Below are positions 1 through 8,074 of a stretch of 59,491 bases of DNA, in pieces. Where the stretch lies: NCBI GenBank assembly GCA_031406575.1, contig JANOHP010000032.1:1-59491 (forward strand). The letters run 5' to 3'. The translations under genes and the position numbers were made by a program. The notes under the pieces were generated by a model, which made no database searches, was not told the DNA's origin, and saw only the letters and a program-made list of their open reading frames with translations. Numbering within the stretch: the first letter of the stretch is position 1; every line of letters begins with the position of its first letter. This stretch comes from Ga0077555 sp031406575. GTDB lineage: Bacteria > Pseudomonadota > Alphaproteobacteria > Rhizobiales > Hyphomicrobiaceae.

Positions 1-96
1 CTCACGGTTGCTACCAACTCGCCCCGTGAAGGACTTCCACCTCCAATCCAGTGCCCATGCCGGGCACACCTCCGTCACCCCAGCCCCGGCGCAGTC
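1..96. other. Unassigned end sequence next to broken integrase
   Basis: No reading frame here can be recognised. The sequence lies directly downstream of the integrase stop codon, where the last catalytic part of the integrase would be expected, but no frame encodes the usual continuation after the HxxR motif. It may be the end of an inserted element that extends off the window. This is inference: no terminal inverted repeat or target duplication can be seen because the other end is outside the window. Confidence 0.3.
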
Positions 97-1158
97 TCAC
101 CCTGATTGACGCTGCCCTCGCACCTTGATTGTCGCGCCGCAGCGAAAGCCGTGCGTGGTGTATGCCGCACGGTCCATGCGTCGTAACAACATGAGCATGC
201 TCATGCTCGACAAAGACTTGCCATGGCGCTGACCGGGAAAGACGTGTTCGCCAAACTTTGCAGCCTGCATCTCCTGCAGGATTTCTAGAGCGCGCCCAAC
301 AAGGGGCACGCGGTGCGCCTTGGCGACCTTCATGCGGCTTGCAGGGATGGTCCAGACGGCCTTGCGAAAGTCAATCTCATCCCAAGTCGCGCCCAGCGCC
401 TCGCCGGTCCTCGTTGCCGTTAGAATGGTAAATTCGAGCGCCGCAGCAGCAACGCCACCTTGGCTGCGCAGTGCAACCATGAAGGCAGGCACGTCGTCGA
501 CGGGCAGAGCAGCGTGATGCCGAACCTTGCGCGTCTTAGTCGGAGCCGACAGCAGGTTGTCCAGGTGTCCGCGCCAACGTGCCGGGTTCTCACCCTGCCG
601 GAACCCTCGCGTCGTTGCCCATGCGAGAACGCGCTCGATCCGTCCGCGAAGACGGCTCGCGGTTTCGGTTTTCGTCCTCCAAATGGGTTCGAGCACCTTC
701 ATGATGAGCGCGGTATCGATTGCCGCGACAGGCAATGAGCCCATGATCGGGCTGGCATAGGTGGCCAGCGTAGTGCCCCACTGCTGCCTATGCTTGCTGC
801 TCCTCCAGGCACCTTCGTGCGCAGCAATGTAGGCATCGCGACACTGATCGAAGTTCATGGCCCTGGCTGCTTCGATCCGCGCCTGCGTGCGAGAGGCGAG
901 CTTAGCCTCCAACGGATCGACGCCACTGCCTAGCTGATCGCGTAGACTCTTCGCCCGTTTGCGTGCCGCAGCGAGGCTCACATTTTCCAGAGAGCCCAAA
1001 CCCATGTCGCGAACTCTGCCATTACGCCGATAACGGAAAATCCAAGACCTGCTGCCGCCGATCCCGACCTGCAGGTAGAGTGAGTTTCCATCGGCGAACA
1101 AGCCTTTTAGTTTGGCTGCTTGGACTGCGAGGTCGGTCAGCCGGTTCACGATGCGCAT
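97..1158 (-). pseudogene. Truncated tyrosine-recombinase integrase (P4/DUF4102 type)
   Basis: This 353-residue frame is a phage/genomic-island integrase. The N-terminal DUF4102-type arm-binding domain (about residues 10-90, with DGNSLYLQV and the KxAxxxR-like helix) is followed by the core-binding domain (about 100-200) and the catalytic domain (about 215 onward). The first catalytic arginine lies in TATRTGEALG and the HxxR box is present as THGFR. Right after HxxR the sequence changes to CGATIKVRG and stops, so the second conserved His/Trp and the nucleophilic tyrosine are missing. Related integrases are about 400 residues long. The enzyme should therefore be unable to cleave DNA. It marks the border of the accessory block to its right. 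It could be an insertion-disrupted gene or a decayed one; the first fits the sharp change of sequence better. Confidence 0.85.
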
Positions 1159-1310
1159 TTCGATTACCCATACCTGTACCCATACTCATTGTATGAGCTG
1201 TACAGGCACGTGCTGAAACATGCAAGAGCAGAGAGCGCCAAGTTAGCCTTTATCTATCGCACTATCTTGCGCTTCGGGGAAACAACGGGAAACTCCCGGA
1301 AACAGGTTTT

Positions 1311-1331
1311 TGGCGGATATCGTCTCCGCCA
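1311..1331. other. Possible attachment-site core (tRNA-Ser 3'-end-like)
   Basis: The stretch ending CGTCTCCGCCA at 1331 matches the usual 3' acceptor end of bacterial serine tRNAs. It lies about 160 bases upstream of the integrase start, where island att sites often lie. No full tRNA precedes it, as expected for the island-side copy of a direct repeat. The same bases also form an inverted repeat TGGCGGA-N7-TCCGCCA (1311-1317 and 1325-1331). The tRNA assignment rests on resemblance only; the partner repeat is not in the window. Confidence 0.3.
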
Positions 1332-1411
1332 TATCCTGCTTGAAATACAGGGACTATCTGGAATTCTAGTTCAGCCGCCCCAACGGCGTGCGCTCGAATT
1401 CGGCGGGAGGA

Positions 1412-1867
1412 TCATCGCACAGCCCGCTCCGCGGCCCACAGTTGCATGCCTTGTGGCCAGAGGTCCTTGATACCCGTCGGAAGCTGATTGATCACATCGG
1501 CAATCTCACCTGCGTCGAGTGTTTGCGCCAGCAGGGAGAAGACATCGCGCGCTGCGGATTCGGCTTCGAGGGGATGAGGCGTCAACTTCGTCGACACGCC
1601 CTCCAAGAACTCGTCTTGCGAACGGATTTTTTCTGGCGTTTTCGACGGCCGCCAGCCTTCGTAGTAGATGCCGCGCACGATGATCGGGAGTTGCGCACCG
1701 AAATCGACGGCTTCTTGCGGAGTCAGTCGATCGCGCAACTGGTGTAGTACGGCGCGGAGCACGGCAAGAGCCTCGGTCTCGCCAGCGTACCCTCCCGAGT
1801 CGCATAAGGCCTTCAGCCATTCCTGTGTTTGCTGGACCGCGTGACTGATCGTGGCAGGAATGGTCAT
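1412..1867 (-). CDS. DUF2267 domain protein
   Basis: This 151-residue soluble protein fits the DUF2267 family: about 20 residues of N-terminal helix, then the conserved LRDRLTPQEAVDFGAQLP and a IVRGIYYEGW motif, then a C-terminal helical part with DVINQLP. The biochemical role of the family is unknown. Members commonly sit in stress or low-oxygen gene sets beside universal stress proteins, as here. The start is supported by GGAGGG seven or so bases upstream of the ATG. It is transcribed away from the universal stress protein gene, so both promoters must lie in the 1868-2183 gap. Confidence 0.85.
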   Translation of the reverse strand: MTIPATISHAVQQTQEWLKALCDSGGYAGETEALAVLRAVLHQLRDRLTPQEAVDFGAQLPIIVRGIYYEGWRPSKTPEKIRSQDEFLEGVSTKLTPHPLEAESAARDVFSLLAQTLDAGEIADVINQLPTGIKDLWPQGMQLWAAERAVR

Positions 1868-2183
1868 GGCACCCTCCGTCTCATCCGGGACTTCTCAGCA
1901 GCAAAGCCCCCGTCCGATATCCGAGCATTGCCCTGCGTCAATTCTCATGCGTTGGAAGCCATTCAATCCAGAGCACCGCGTCGGGCGTGCACATCGACCG
2001 GACCGGTCCACGTCACGAGACCAATGCAACACCAGCTGGTTCCGATAATCGCGACCCGATGTGGTAAACTCGAATACCCCTTCCCATATCGTCACACGAC
2101 CACTCTCGAAGGCTGGCGCAGCGATAGACCCAGGTGCTGCGCATGCATGACCACCAGTCCCCGCACCACCCAGGAGGGTCCCG
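1868..2183. other. Divergent intergenic region
   Basis: This gap of 316 bases separates the divergent DUF2267 and universal stress protein genes and must hold both promoters. No convincing gene and no TTGA-N6-TCAA box was seen in it, in contrast to the other promoter gaps of this block. The only clear signal is the AGGAGGG ribosome binding site for the stress protein. Confidence 0.5.
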
Positions 2184-2621
2184 ATGTACAAGACTATTCT
2201 GATCCCTACCGACGGCACTGAATTCTGCGAACGCGCCATTCGAGCCGGAATGGCTCTTGCGAAGGCCTTCCAGGCCAAAGTCATCGGCGTCAACGTCACG
2301 ATCCCCTTGCACACGGGAACGCCCCGTATTTTGATACCGGACAATCTGGCCGCCATCATTCATTCCGAGACCGTCAAGGTCGGGGAGGAGAACCTCGCCG
2401 CCGTCGCGCGAGCCGCCAAGGACGCCGGCATCGCGGTCGAGACAATCAGGCGGAGCCACGATCATCCCTGGGAAGCCATTGTGCAGATTGCGAAGGAGAA
2501 GGGCTGCGATCTGATCGTGATGGCGTCACACGGCCGACGGGGCTTGTCCGCCATTGTCCTCGGCAGTGAAACGCAAAAAGTGTTGACGCATTCGCCAATT
2601 CCGGTGCTCGTCGTGCGGTAG
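2184..2621 (+). CDS. Universal stress protein (UspA family)
   Basis: This 145-residue protein is a single-domain universal stress protein with the Rossmann-like fold of the family. It opens with YKTILIPTDGT and ends with SPIPVLVVR, the standard first and last strands. The nucleotide-binding loop reads ASHG-x9-GS (MASHGRRGLSAIVLGSETQ), which matches the ATP-binding G-x2-G-x9-G(S/T) pattern except that the first glycine is alanine, so ATP binding is plausible. A strong AGGAGGG site precedes the ATG. In low-oxygen regulons such proteins help survival under energy limitation. The gene is isolated on its strand, convergent with the channel gene that follows. Confidence 0.93.
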   Translation: MYKTILIPTDGTEFCERAIRAGMALAKAFQAKVIGVNVTIPLHTGTPRILIPDNLAAIIHSETVKVGEENLAAVARAAKDAGIAVETIRRSHDHPWEAIVQIAKEKGCDLIVMASHGRRGLSAIVLGSETQKVLTHSPIPVLVVR

Positions 2622-2699
2622 GCGATCGATTGCACAGATCCCGAAGGGGCCTAAACAAGTTCTGCGCGGCGTCAAATATGAAATGGCCTCACCACGTGA

Positions 2700-3548
2700 T
2701 CAGCTGCGGCGGCGCAGATAGACGAACCAGTAGACTGCGCCGACCATCAAACTCCCTCCAAGGAGGTTCCCGATCGTCGACACGGCAATATTGTGGAGGG
2801 CGGCACTCGAGATGAGGCCGGGATAATCTGTTGCAGTCTGATTGATGGCCGCCCAGAAATTCGGCCCCGCCCAGGTTTTTACCGCGAGGCCGTAGGGCAA
2901 GAGATACAGGTTGGCGATCGAGTGCTCGAACCCGGCAGCGACAAAAGCCGAGATTGGGGGAATGATCACAACGACCTTGTCCGTCGCACTGCGCGCGCCG
3001 AAAGACATCCACACCGCCAAGCAAACCAGCACATTGCAGAGCACTGCGAGGAAGAACAACTGGACCGTCGGCAATGCTGCTTTGGTTGCTGCGATGCCGA
3101 GCGCTGCCTTGCCGACGAGGCCGCCACCGAATTCGTGTTGCCCAGCGAGAAAGACCAAGCCCGCTGTTCCCACGGCGCCAACGATGTTGCCAAGATAAAC
3201 CAGTGACCATGCCCGCAAGAGCGCACGGACCGAAATGCGGCCGCTGGCACAGGCTACGATCATCAACGAGTCGCCCGTAAACAGCTCAGCGCCGCCGACA
3301 ATGACGAGGATCAGTCCGAGCGAGAAGGCGAGACCCGCCAAGAGACGGGCAACCCCCCACGGCAGCTCATTCGATCCGGCGAGCACGACGGTCATGAAGA
3401 CCGCTCCGAACGCAATGAAGGCGCCAGCCAGCACCCCCAACACAATCAGTGCCAGGGCATCGCGCCCCGCTTTCGTCATGCCGGCAGCCTCGCACGCCAG
3501 TGCCATGTCTGGTGGCAGCACAGTGTCTATGGGTGGTGAGAACGGCAT
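2700..3548 (-). CDS. Formate/nitrite transporter family channel (FocA/NirC-like)
   Basis: This 282-residue inner membrane protein has the six-helix FNT channel pattern. The signature AELFTGDSL carries the conserved pore-loop threonine, and GFEHSIANLY carries the conserved pore histidine, both key residues of FocA and NirC. Such channels are pentamers that conduct formate, nitrite, hydrosulfide or similar small anions across the inner membrane. The substrate cannot be told from the sequence, and no pyruvate-formate lyase or nitrite reductase gene is nearby. The neighbours suggest use under oxygen limitation. An in-frame ATG at 3506 is an alternative start. Confidence 0.92.
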   Translation of the reverse strand: MPFSPPIDTVLPPDMALACEAAGMTKAGRDALALIVLGVLAGAFIAFGAVFMTVVLAGSNELPWGVARLLAGLAFSLGLILVIVGGAELFTGDSLMIVACASGRISVRALLRAWSLVYLGNIVGAVGTAGLVFLAGQHEFGGGLVGKAALGIAATKAALPTVQLFFLAVLCNVLVCLAVWMSFGARSATDKVVVIIPPISAFVAAGFEHSIANLYLLPYGLAVKTWAGPNFWAAINQTATDYPGLISSAALHNIAVSTIGNLLGGSLMVGAVYWFVYLRRRS

Positions 3549-3995
3549 GAGGCGCGCCCCGGTATGTCCGATTTCAAGTCGATGGTACCGCAGACTACTG
3601 ATAAACCGCGCAACCCCAGATCGACACTGCGCGGCCGGTTGCAGTCGCTACCCCCGGCTCCCATGTCTTCGATGGGTGCAGTGGCAGCGACCGGCCCCGA
3701 CAGAACCGCGACACCGCATCTCTCCTTCCGACTATCGGAACGAGCAGATCAGACCTTGATCAAACTCAAGGCGCTGGGCCTTGGGATGGTCGAGCCTCGG
3801 GCTCGGCGATATCGGCGTGCCGATTGAGCGTAGGGTCGAGAGATCGCAAACTGCAGGCTGGATGCCCGCTCTTTGCGAACCGATCGAGAAGGCCCGGAGG
3901 CCATTGATGCAGCGTGCAGGAGCGCCGCTTTGACACATCGTTTGCCCACTGCACGGACCAGACACATTGCGCATCGTTGTACGCGGGAGGGACAT
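3549..3995. other. Divergent intergenic region with FixK/FNR-type box
   Basis: This gap of 447 bases lies between the FNT channel gene (leftward) and the SPW protein gene (rightward). It holds the TTGA-N6-TCAA box at 3756-3769, roughly central, so the box could serve either direction. No reading frame in it resembles a known protein; the frame open from 3873 simply extends the SPW gene upstream without a ribosome binding site. Confidence 0.5.
3756..3769. promoter_or_regulatory. FixK/FNR-type box TTGATCAAACTCAA
   Basis: The site fits TTGA-N6-TCAA, the recognition pattern of FNR/FixK/Dnr-class regulators of the CRP-FNR superfamily. It lies about 240 bases upstream of the SPW protein start and about 210 bases upstream of the channel gene on the other strand. 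The presence of two more copies in promoter gaps of the same block (5585-5598 and 7097-7110) makes chance less likely. Confidence 0.5.
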
Positions 3996-4355
3996 ATGGC
4001 CATCAAGGATCTCTTGAAGACCCATCGCACGTGGGAAGATAGTGCTGCCCTGTTTCTTGGCCTCGTGATCGGCCTCGCTCCCTGGCTGGCCCGCGAGACG
4101 GCGGATCAATTCGTCGTCCTGAATTCGGCGGCGTGCGGTTTGGCCATACTGATGTTGGCTCAGGTGGAACTCGTACACTTTCGTCGCTGGGAGGACTTCA
4201 TACTTCTGGCGTGCGGGGTTTGGGCCTTCACATCTCCCTTCGCATTGAGCTTTGCCGATGACGGTCAGTTGCGCGTATGGCACTGGGGAGCTGGAGCAAT
4301 GGTCATGGCGCTTGCGTTACTGGAAATTTGGCAGGATTGGCGCAAGCCGGGCTAG
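3996..4355 (+). CDS. SPW repeat membrane protein
   Basis: This 119-residue protein has the small SPW-type membrane domain: WEDSAALFLGLVIGLAPWL at about residues 13-31, with a second copy-like unit WEDFILLACGVWAFTSPFA further on, so two repeats of a WEDxxxLxxGxxxxxSPx pattern and about four membrane helices. The function of the family is unknown. The start at 3996 is chosen because GGGAGGG lies five or so bases upstream; the frame is open 41 codons further upstream but without such a site. It follows the FixK/FNR-type box at 3756 and is likely part of that regulon. Confidence 0.85.
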   Translation: MAIKDLLKTHRTWEDSAALFLGLVIGLAPWLARETADQFVVLNSAACGLAILMLAQVELVHFRRWEDFILLACGVWAFTSPFALSFADDGQLRVWHWGAGAMVMALALLEIWQDWRKPG

Positions 4356-4399
4356 ACCCGCAGAACGATTGTGGATCGGCTCTCGCACGGATGGGTCCT

Positions 4400-4612
4400 A
4401 TGACCGTAAAAACATGGCTGAGAGTGGTTCTCGTCGCCATTCTGGCGCTGATCGTGCTGATTGTTGTCCGGTTGCACGAAGCGACGGGACGTTTCGACGT
4501 CCATGTGCGCAATTCCATGACTTCGGCAACCGCGTTGCACGCCGTGCTCGTGCCGTGTTGTGACCAATCGGCAATGGGCTGGCAAGTCGCCATGCGCCAG
4601 GGAAACTGCTGA
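4400..4612 (+). CDS. Small single-pass membrane protein, unknown function
   Basis: This 70-residue frame opens with a clean hydrophobic helix (about residues 7-24, VVLVAILALIVLIVVRL) and ends with a Cys-Cys and a terminal Cys. It matches no family I recognise. It starts 44 bases after the SPW gene on the same strand and probably shares its transcript. The ATG at 4391, three codons upstream, is equally possible. The strong helix and the position argue that it is real, but small frames carry risk. Confidence 0.5.
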   Translation: MTVKTWLRVVLVAILALIVLIVVRLHEATGRFDVHVRNSMTSATALHAVLVPCCDQSAMGWQVAMRQGNC

Positions 4613-4633
4613 CCAGGATCGACACCGGCGGCG

Positions 4634-5470
4634 TCACGACTCGCCCGCGCTGGGCTTCGCGTGCGGGGGCTGGTCCCAGATCACGTCCGCCGACGACTCG
4701 TCTTTGGCCCATGTCAGACCCTTATAGTTGAAACCTCCCTCGACCGTTGGTTTGACGATGTCGAAGTACGGGGAGAGATCGAAGTCCGCTGGCGCGTAAA
4801 GGCTGTGATGGCGGATGTGCAGGATCTCTTGGCGGGCGGCACGGCTGATGCTCCTCTCTTGCGCCACGATATGTTCGATCCGTGGTAGGATCGGGTAGCG
4901 AACCCGTCCGAAGGCCTCCGCGATCAATGTCGAACAGATGGTGCGTGTCGGCACGCCCGATCCCACCGCGATCATGCGTCGACGCCACCGTGTCGGTACG
5001 GGAGGTGTGGGTAACAGATAACGGGCGAGATCCACGACGTTGCGCATATCGTACTGATTGCCAAGGCGCGAGATCATGAATTGGAGCACTTCCTCACGAT
5101 CGATATCGGTGAGAGCAATCGGTCGGCAAATGCGCGTGTGGAAACGCTCGTACTTGGAGAGCGGCGCGGAAATGCATCCATCGCCCAGGATCACCTCGAT
5201 GAGGTCGTGCGCATCACCGGCGCCAGTCGAACCCTGAAGCGCATCACCGACGTAGAGGGCCGCATGCGACCACGTGGACTGGGTGAGATACTTGATGGCC
5301 GTCGACAGCTTGCTGCCACCGGCAATCAGCAGCACGTCGCCTGGCCGCAGCGTGCGCCGAAGTGCAGCCGGGTCGGACGGGATGAAAGGGGCCTCGCCCG
5401 GCCCCTCATGCTGGAGCCGATGAGCGAGTTTGCGGCCGAGCCAATCCAGGGCAGAATCGAATGCTGTCAT
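4634..5470 (-). CDS. YiiX/YebB-like permuted papain-fold hydrolase
   Basis: This 278-residue protein fits the YiiX-type (DUF830, NlpC/P60-superfamily) hydrolases with a circularly permuted papain fold. The first block RPGDVLLIAGG is followed by STWSHAALYVG, which supplies the catalytic histidine, and the later RTICSTLIAEAF supplies the catalytic cysteine. The acidic residue LIEVILGDG sits between them. Family members are thought to cleave or bind lipid- or peptide-amide bonds; the substrate here is unknown. No signal peptide is evident, so a cytoplasmic location is likely. The ATG at 5470 is favoured over 5500 because a GAAGG-like site precedes it. Confidence 0.82.
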   Translation of the reverse strand: MTAFDSALDWLGRKLAHRLQHEGPGEAPFIPSDPAALRRTLRPGDVLLIAGGSKLSTAIKYLTQSTWSHAALYVGDALQGSTGAGDAHDLIEVILGDGCISAPLSKYERFHTRICRPIALTDIDREEVLQFMISRLGNQYDMRNVVDLARYLLPTPPVPTRWRRRMIAVGSGVPTRTICSTLIAEAFGRVRYPILPRIEHIVAQERSISRAARQEILHIRHHSLYAPADFDLSPYFDIVKPTVEGGFNYKGLTWAKDESSADVIWDQPPHAKPSAGES

Positions 5471-5584
5471 GGCCTTCACTCTTACACGCCTCTCCCCCAT
5501 TCGTATTCATCGAGATGCCGTTGCGCCGCTGCAAGGTGACAAAGGGTATGTTGGTGCTCGGGGCGACGGATAGCCTCACTCGTT

Positions 5585-5598
5585 TTGACGGACGTCAA
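5585..5598. promoter_or_regulatory. FixK/FNR-type box TTGACGGACGTCAA
   Basis: This is a near-perfect palindrome, TTGAC-GGAC-GTCAA, fitting TTGA-N6-TCAA. It lies in the gap between the YiiX-like gene and cbpA, about 180 bases upstream of the cbpA start. It is the most symmetrical of the three boxes in the block. It could drive cbpA-cbpM, the YiiX-like gene, or both. Confidence 0.5.
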
Positions 5599-5777
5599 CG
5601 CCGGGGTTGGGGAAATGATGCTGAGATCGCATCGGTTCGACACTTGGCCGATCGTCCGTGCTTGGCTCCTGAGTGGAGGTGCCCGCCACCACGTCACCTC
5701 GCGGCGGAGACGTAATGCTTGGTCGTGCTGGGCCACGTGTCGACGTTCGCGCAATGCCACGCGCCTTGTGGGGCCTC

Positions 5778-6725
5778 ATGGAATTCAAAGATTATTACGA
5801 GATCTTGGGGCTCGAGCGGAGCGTAACCCAAGACGAGATCAAGAAGGCCTACCGCAAACTTGCCCGAACGTATCACCCCGACATCAACAAAAGTCCCGAC
5901 GCCGAGGCCAAGTTCAAGGAGATCAGCGAGGCCAATGAGGTCCTTTCCGATGTAGAAAAGCGGGCCGCCTACGATCAACTGGGCCAGCAATGGAAGCCGG
6001 GGCAGGAGTTCCGGCCGCCGCCTGATTGGGATGCCGGCTTCGAGTTCTCCGGCGCGACATCGCAGCGTCCCGAAGGCGAGTTCAGTGACTTCTTCGAGAC
6101 CCTGTTCAGTAGAATGCGGCGAAGCGAACATGCATCGAACGACCGAACCGAATTCCATGCACGAGGCGAAGACCATCACGCAAAGATCTCGATCGATCTG
6201 CGTGATGCTCTCGAGGGCGCCACGCGCATGCTTTCGCTGCGTATGCCGGCGCTCGAGGCAGACGGCCACGTCGTGATCAAGGATCACAAGCTCAACGTCG
6301 CAATTCCCAAAGGTCTGACGGAGGGTCAGGCTATTCGGCTGAAGGGCCAGGGCGGGCCTGGGATCGGACGGTTGCCGGCCGGAGACCTTTATCTCGAGGT
6401 CCACTTCACCCCAGACCCCCTGTATAGCGTCGTCGGCAGAGACCTATACGTCGAACTCCCAGTTGCCCCGTGGGAAGCAGCGCTCGGTGCCACCGTGAAG
6501 TTCCCGACGCCAGCGGGGCCGATCATGCTCAAGATTCCGGCGGGCTCGTCGCAAGGGCGCGAATTGCGTATCAAGGGCCGCGGCATACCTGCGACCAAGC
6601 CCGGTGATCTCTACGCCGTTCTGAAGACCGTCCTGCCGCCAGCCGATACCGAGAAGGCCAGACAGATCTACACGGACATGGCGCGCGAACTCGCCTTCGA
6701 TCCCCGGTCGAAACTCGGAGTCTAA
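5778..6725 (+). CDS. cbpA: DnaJ-type co-chaperone CbpA
   Basis: This 315-residue protein is a class B J-domain co-chaperone of the CbpA type. The J domain spans about residues 4-70, with the HPD motif at 33-35 that stimulates the DnaK ATPase. There is no CxxCxGxG zinc-finger region. The rest (about 130-300) is the two-part beta-rich substrate-binding region, with the typical VAIPKGLTEGQ and LRIKGRGIP segments. The start at 5778 (MEFKDYYEIL) matches the family; the open frame extends 35 codons upstream without support. The cbpM gene follows after six bases, the same order as in Escherichia coli. In E. coli CbpA also binds DNA in stationary phase; whether it does here is unknown. Confidence 0.93.
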   Translation: MEFKDYYEILGLERSVTQDEIKKAYRKLARTYHPDINKSPDAEAKFKEISEANEVLSDVEKRAAYDQLGQQWKPGQEFRPPPDWDAGFEFSGATSQRPEGEFSDFFETLFSRMRRSEHASNDRTEFHARGEDHHAKISIDLRDALEGATRMLSLRMPALEADGHVVIKDHKLNVAIPKGLTEGQAIRLKGQGGPGIGRLPAGDLYLEVHFTPDPLYSVVGRDLYVELPVAPWEAALGATVKFPTPAGPIMLKIPAGSSQGRELRIKGRGIPATKPGDLYAVLKTVLPPADTEKARQIYTDMARELAFDPRSKLGV

Positions 6726-6731
6726 AGTGCC

Positions 6732-7055
6732 ATGACGGATGACAGCCCAACCCGTGTTTCCGCCGAACTCGTTGATGCAGAGGCCCTCCACTCCATCGAA
6801 GACTTGTGTCTCGCCTGCAATGTCGACACCGGTTGGATTGTCGAATTGGTCGAGTATGGCGTGATCGAGCCGATCGGTCAGGTCAGCGCGAACTGGCGTT
6901 TCTCGACCCTCACCCTCGTTCGTATTGCCAAAGCCAAGCGACTCGAGCGGGATCTCCATTTGAGCCCCCCTGGCCTCGCAATCGTGCTCGATCTTCTCGA
7001 TGAGATCGACGACCTGCGAGCGCAACTCGAAAAAGCTCGAAAGATTGCACATTAG
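6732..7055 (+). CDS. cbpM: Chaperone modulator CbpM (MerR-like)
   Basis: This 107-residue protein fits CbpM, which binds the J domain of CbpA and blocks its work with DnaK. It has a MerR-like helical domain: EDLCLACNVDTGWIVELVEYGVI at about 23-45 as the HTH-like part, the conserved WRFSTLTLVRIAKAKRL segment, and a C-terminal amphipathic helix with DEIDDLRAQLEKA. It lies six bases downstream of cbpA and is surely co-transcribed. DNA binding is not expected despite the MerR-like fold. Confidence 0.9.
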   Translation: MTDDSPTRVSAELVDAEALHSIEDLCLACNVDTGWIVELVEYGVIEPIGQVSANWRFSTLTLVRIAKAKRLERDLHLSPPGLAIVLDLLDEIDDLRAQLEKARKIAH

Positions 7056-7096
7056 ACGAGGTCGAGGTCTCCGGCCATCGAGGCGCCTGTGGGTCT

Positions 7097-7110
7097 TTGA
7101 TCTTGCTCAA
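7097..7110. promoter_or_regulatory. FixK/FNR-type box TTGATCTTGCTCAA
   Basis: This third TTGA-N6-TCAA site lies 42 bases after the cbpM stop codon and about 95 bases upstream of the first cytochrome c gene, a good distance for activation of that promoter. Cytochromes are common targets of FixK/FNR regulators, so this box has the clearest expected target of the three. Confidence 0.55.
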
Positions 7111-7146
7111 GCGAATACACCGTCGTTGGCAGATACTCGATCATGA

Positions 7147-7170
7147 CGGCTGCGTGACGGCTGCGTGACG
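7147..7170. repeat. Short tandem direct repeat (11 bp, two copies)
   Basis: The unit GGCTGCGTGAC occurs twice back to back (7148-7158 and 7159-7169), followed by a third partial GGCGC. It sits at the 5' end of the first cytochrome c gene, across one of its possible start codons (GTG at 7165), and so makes the start uncertain. A role in regulation is not evident. Confidence 0.6.
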
Positions 7171-7191
7171 GCGCAAAGGATGTTCGACCTC

Positions 7192-7620
7192 ATGACAACG
7201 CGCCATTCCTGGTTTTCCAGACCCCGGGCTGCGGCAGCTTTCTGCTCACTCGCGCTGGCGATCCTGACGTCGCCGGCTACCTTGGGCCAGCAGGCGCAGC
7301 AACCGTCGGCGCAAGCAGGCCATCAGGTGGCTCAGCGCCTCTGCGTGGGCTGTCACGTCATCGATGAAGATGCGCGCGGGTCTGTCCCAGTCGGTATTGC
7401 GACCTTTCGTGGAATTGCAAACAGGTCTGGACAGACCGGACAGAAGATCATGGATGCCCTGATCGCCCCGCAGCATCCGATGCCTGACATGCATCTCTCG
7501 ATCGAAGAAATCGCCGACGTCATCGCGTATTTGGAAACGTTGCGCTCGGATCGCTCCAGTCCCGCTCTCATTGGTCCAGCAGTTCCAGCGATCAAGCGGG
7601 TTCCGCCAGCGCGATCGTAG
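7192..7620 (+). CDS. Small periplasmic cytochrome c
   Basis: This 142-residue protein has an N-terminal signal peptide (Arg-rich start, hydrophobic stretch at about 13-28, Ala-rich cleavage region) and one haem c site CVGCH at 51-55. The likely distal methionine lies in HPMPDMHLS, near residue 100. It is a single-haem class I cytochrome for electron transfer in the periplasm. The partner oxidase or reductase is not in the window. The ATG at 7192 is chosen over GTG 7165 because it starts the signal peptide directly and has AGGA upstream. It forms a likely operon with the second cytochrome, 14 bases on. Confidence 0.88.
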   Translation: MTTRHSWFSRPRAAAAFCSLALAILTSPATLGQQAQQPSAQAGHQVAQRLCVGCHVIDEDARGSVPVGIATFRGIANRSGQTGQKIMDALIAPQHPMPDMHLSIEEIADVIAYLETLRSDRSSPALIGPAVPAIKRVPPARS

Positions 7621-7634
7621 ACCCGGATGTCCCT

Positions 7635-8039
7635 ATGCGCTCGACCCTCCTCCCCATTACGAACGCGACCCGCCGCCCCATGATTTCGAGATCCGTGCAC
7701 CCGCTGTTGTTGATGCTCATCGGCACTACGGCGGCAATTTTCCTGGGACAGGGCTCCCTCGCCGCTCACGCCCAAACCCGACAGTTGATCGAGACGGGAC
7801 GGGCTATTGTCACTTTGAATTGCGCGCGCTGTCATGCCGTTGAAAAATCCGGAACGAGCCCCTTTCCCCAAGCACCGCCGTTTCGCACGTTGTCGACCAA
7901 ATATCCCATCGAGCATCTGGCAGAGGCTCTCGCGGAGGGTATCCTGAGCGGCCATCCCGCCATGCCGGAATTCATCTTCAATCCGGATGAAATCGACGCG
8001 ATCCTCGCCTATCTGGAGGCGCTCTCCGAACAACGTTAG
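7635..8039 (+). CDS. Second small periplasmic cytochrome c
   Basis: This 134-residue protein has a signal peptide (hydrophobic stretch about 22-40, then AAHAQ as the cleavage region) and one haem c site CARCH at 63-67. The segment SGHPAMPEF gives the probable distal methionine ligand. It shares its general plan with the cytochrome just upstream, including the DEIDAILAYLEAL-type last helix, so the two may be old duplicates or partners. An ATG at 7680 would shorten the N-terminus and still leave a signal peptide. It is the last gene of the accessory block on this strand. Confidence 0.88.
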   Translation: MRSTLLPITNATRRPMISRSVHPLLLMLIGTTAAIFLGQGSLAAHAQTRQLIETGRAIVTLNCARCHAVEKSGTSPFPQAPPFRTLSTKYPIEHLAEALAEGILSGHPAMPEFIFNPDEIDAILAYLEALSEQR

Positions 8040-8074
8040 CGACTGGGGATGCACGGGTTGAATGGATCCAGAGC

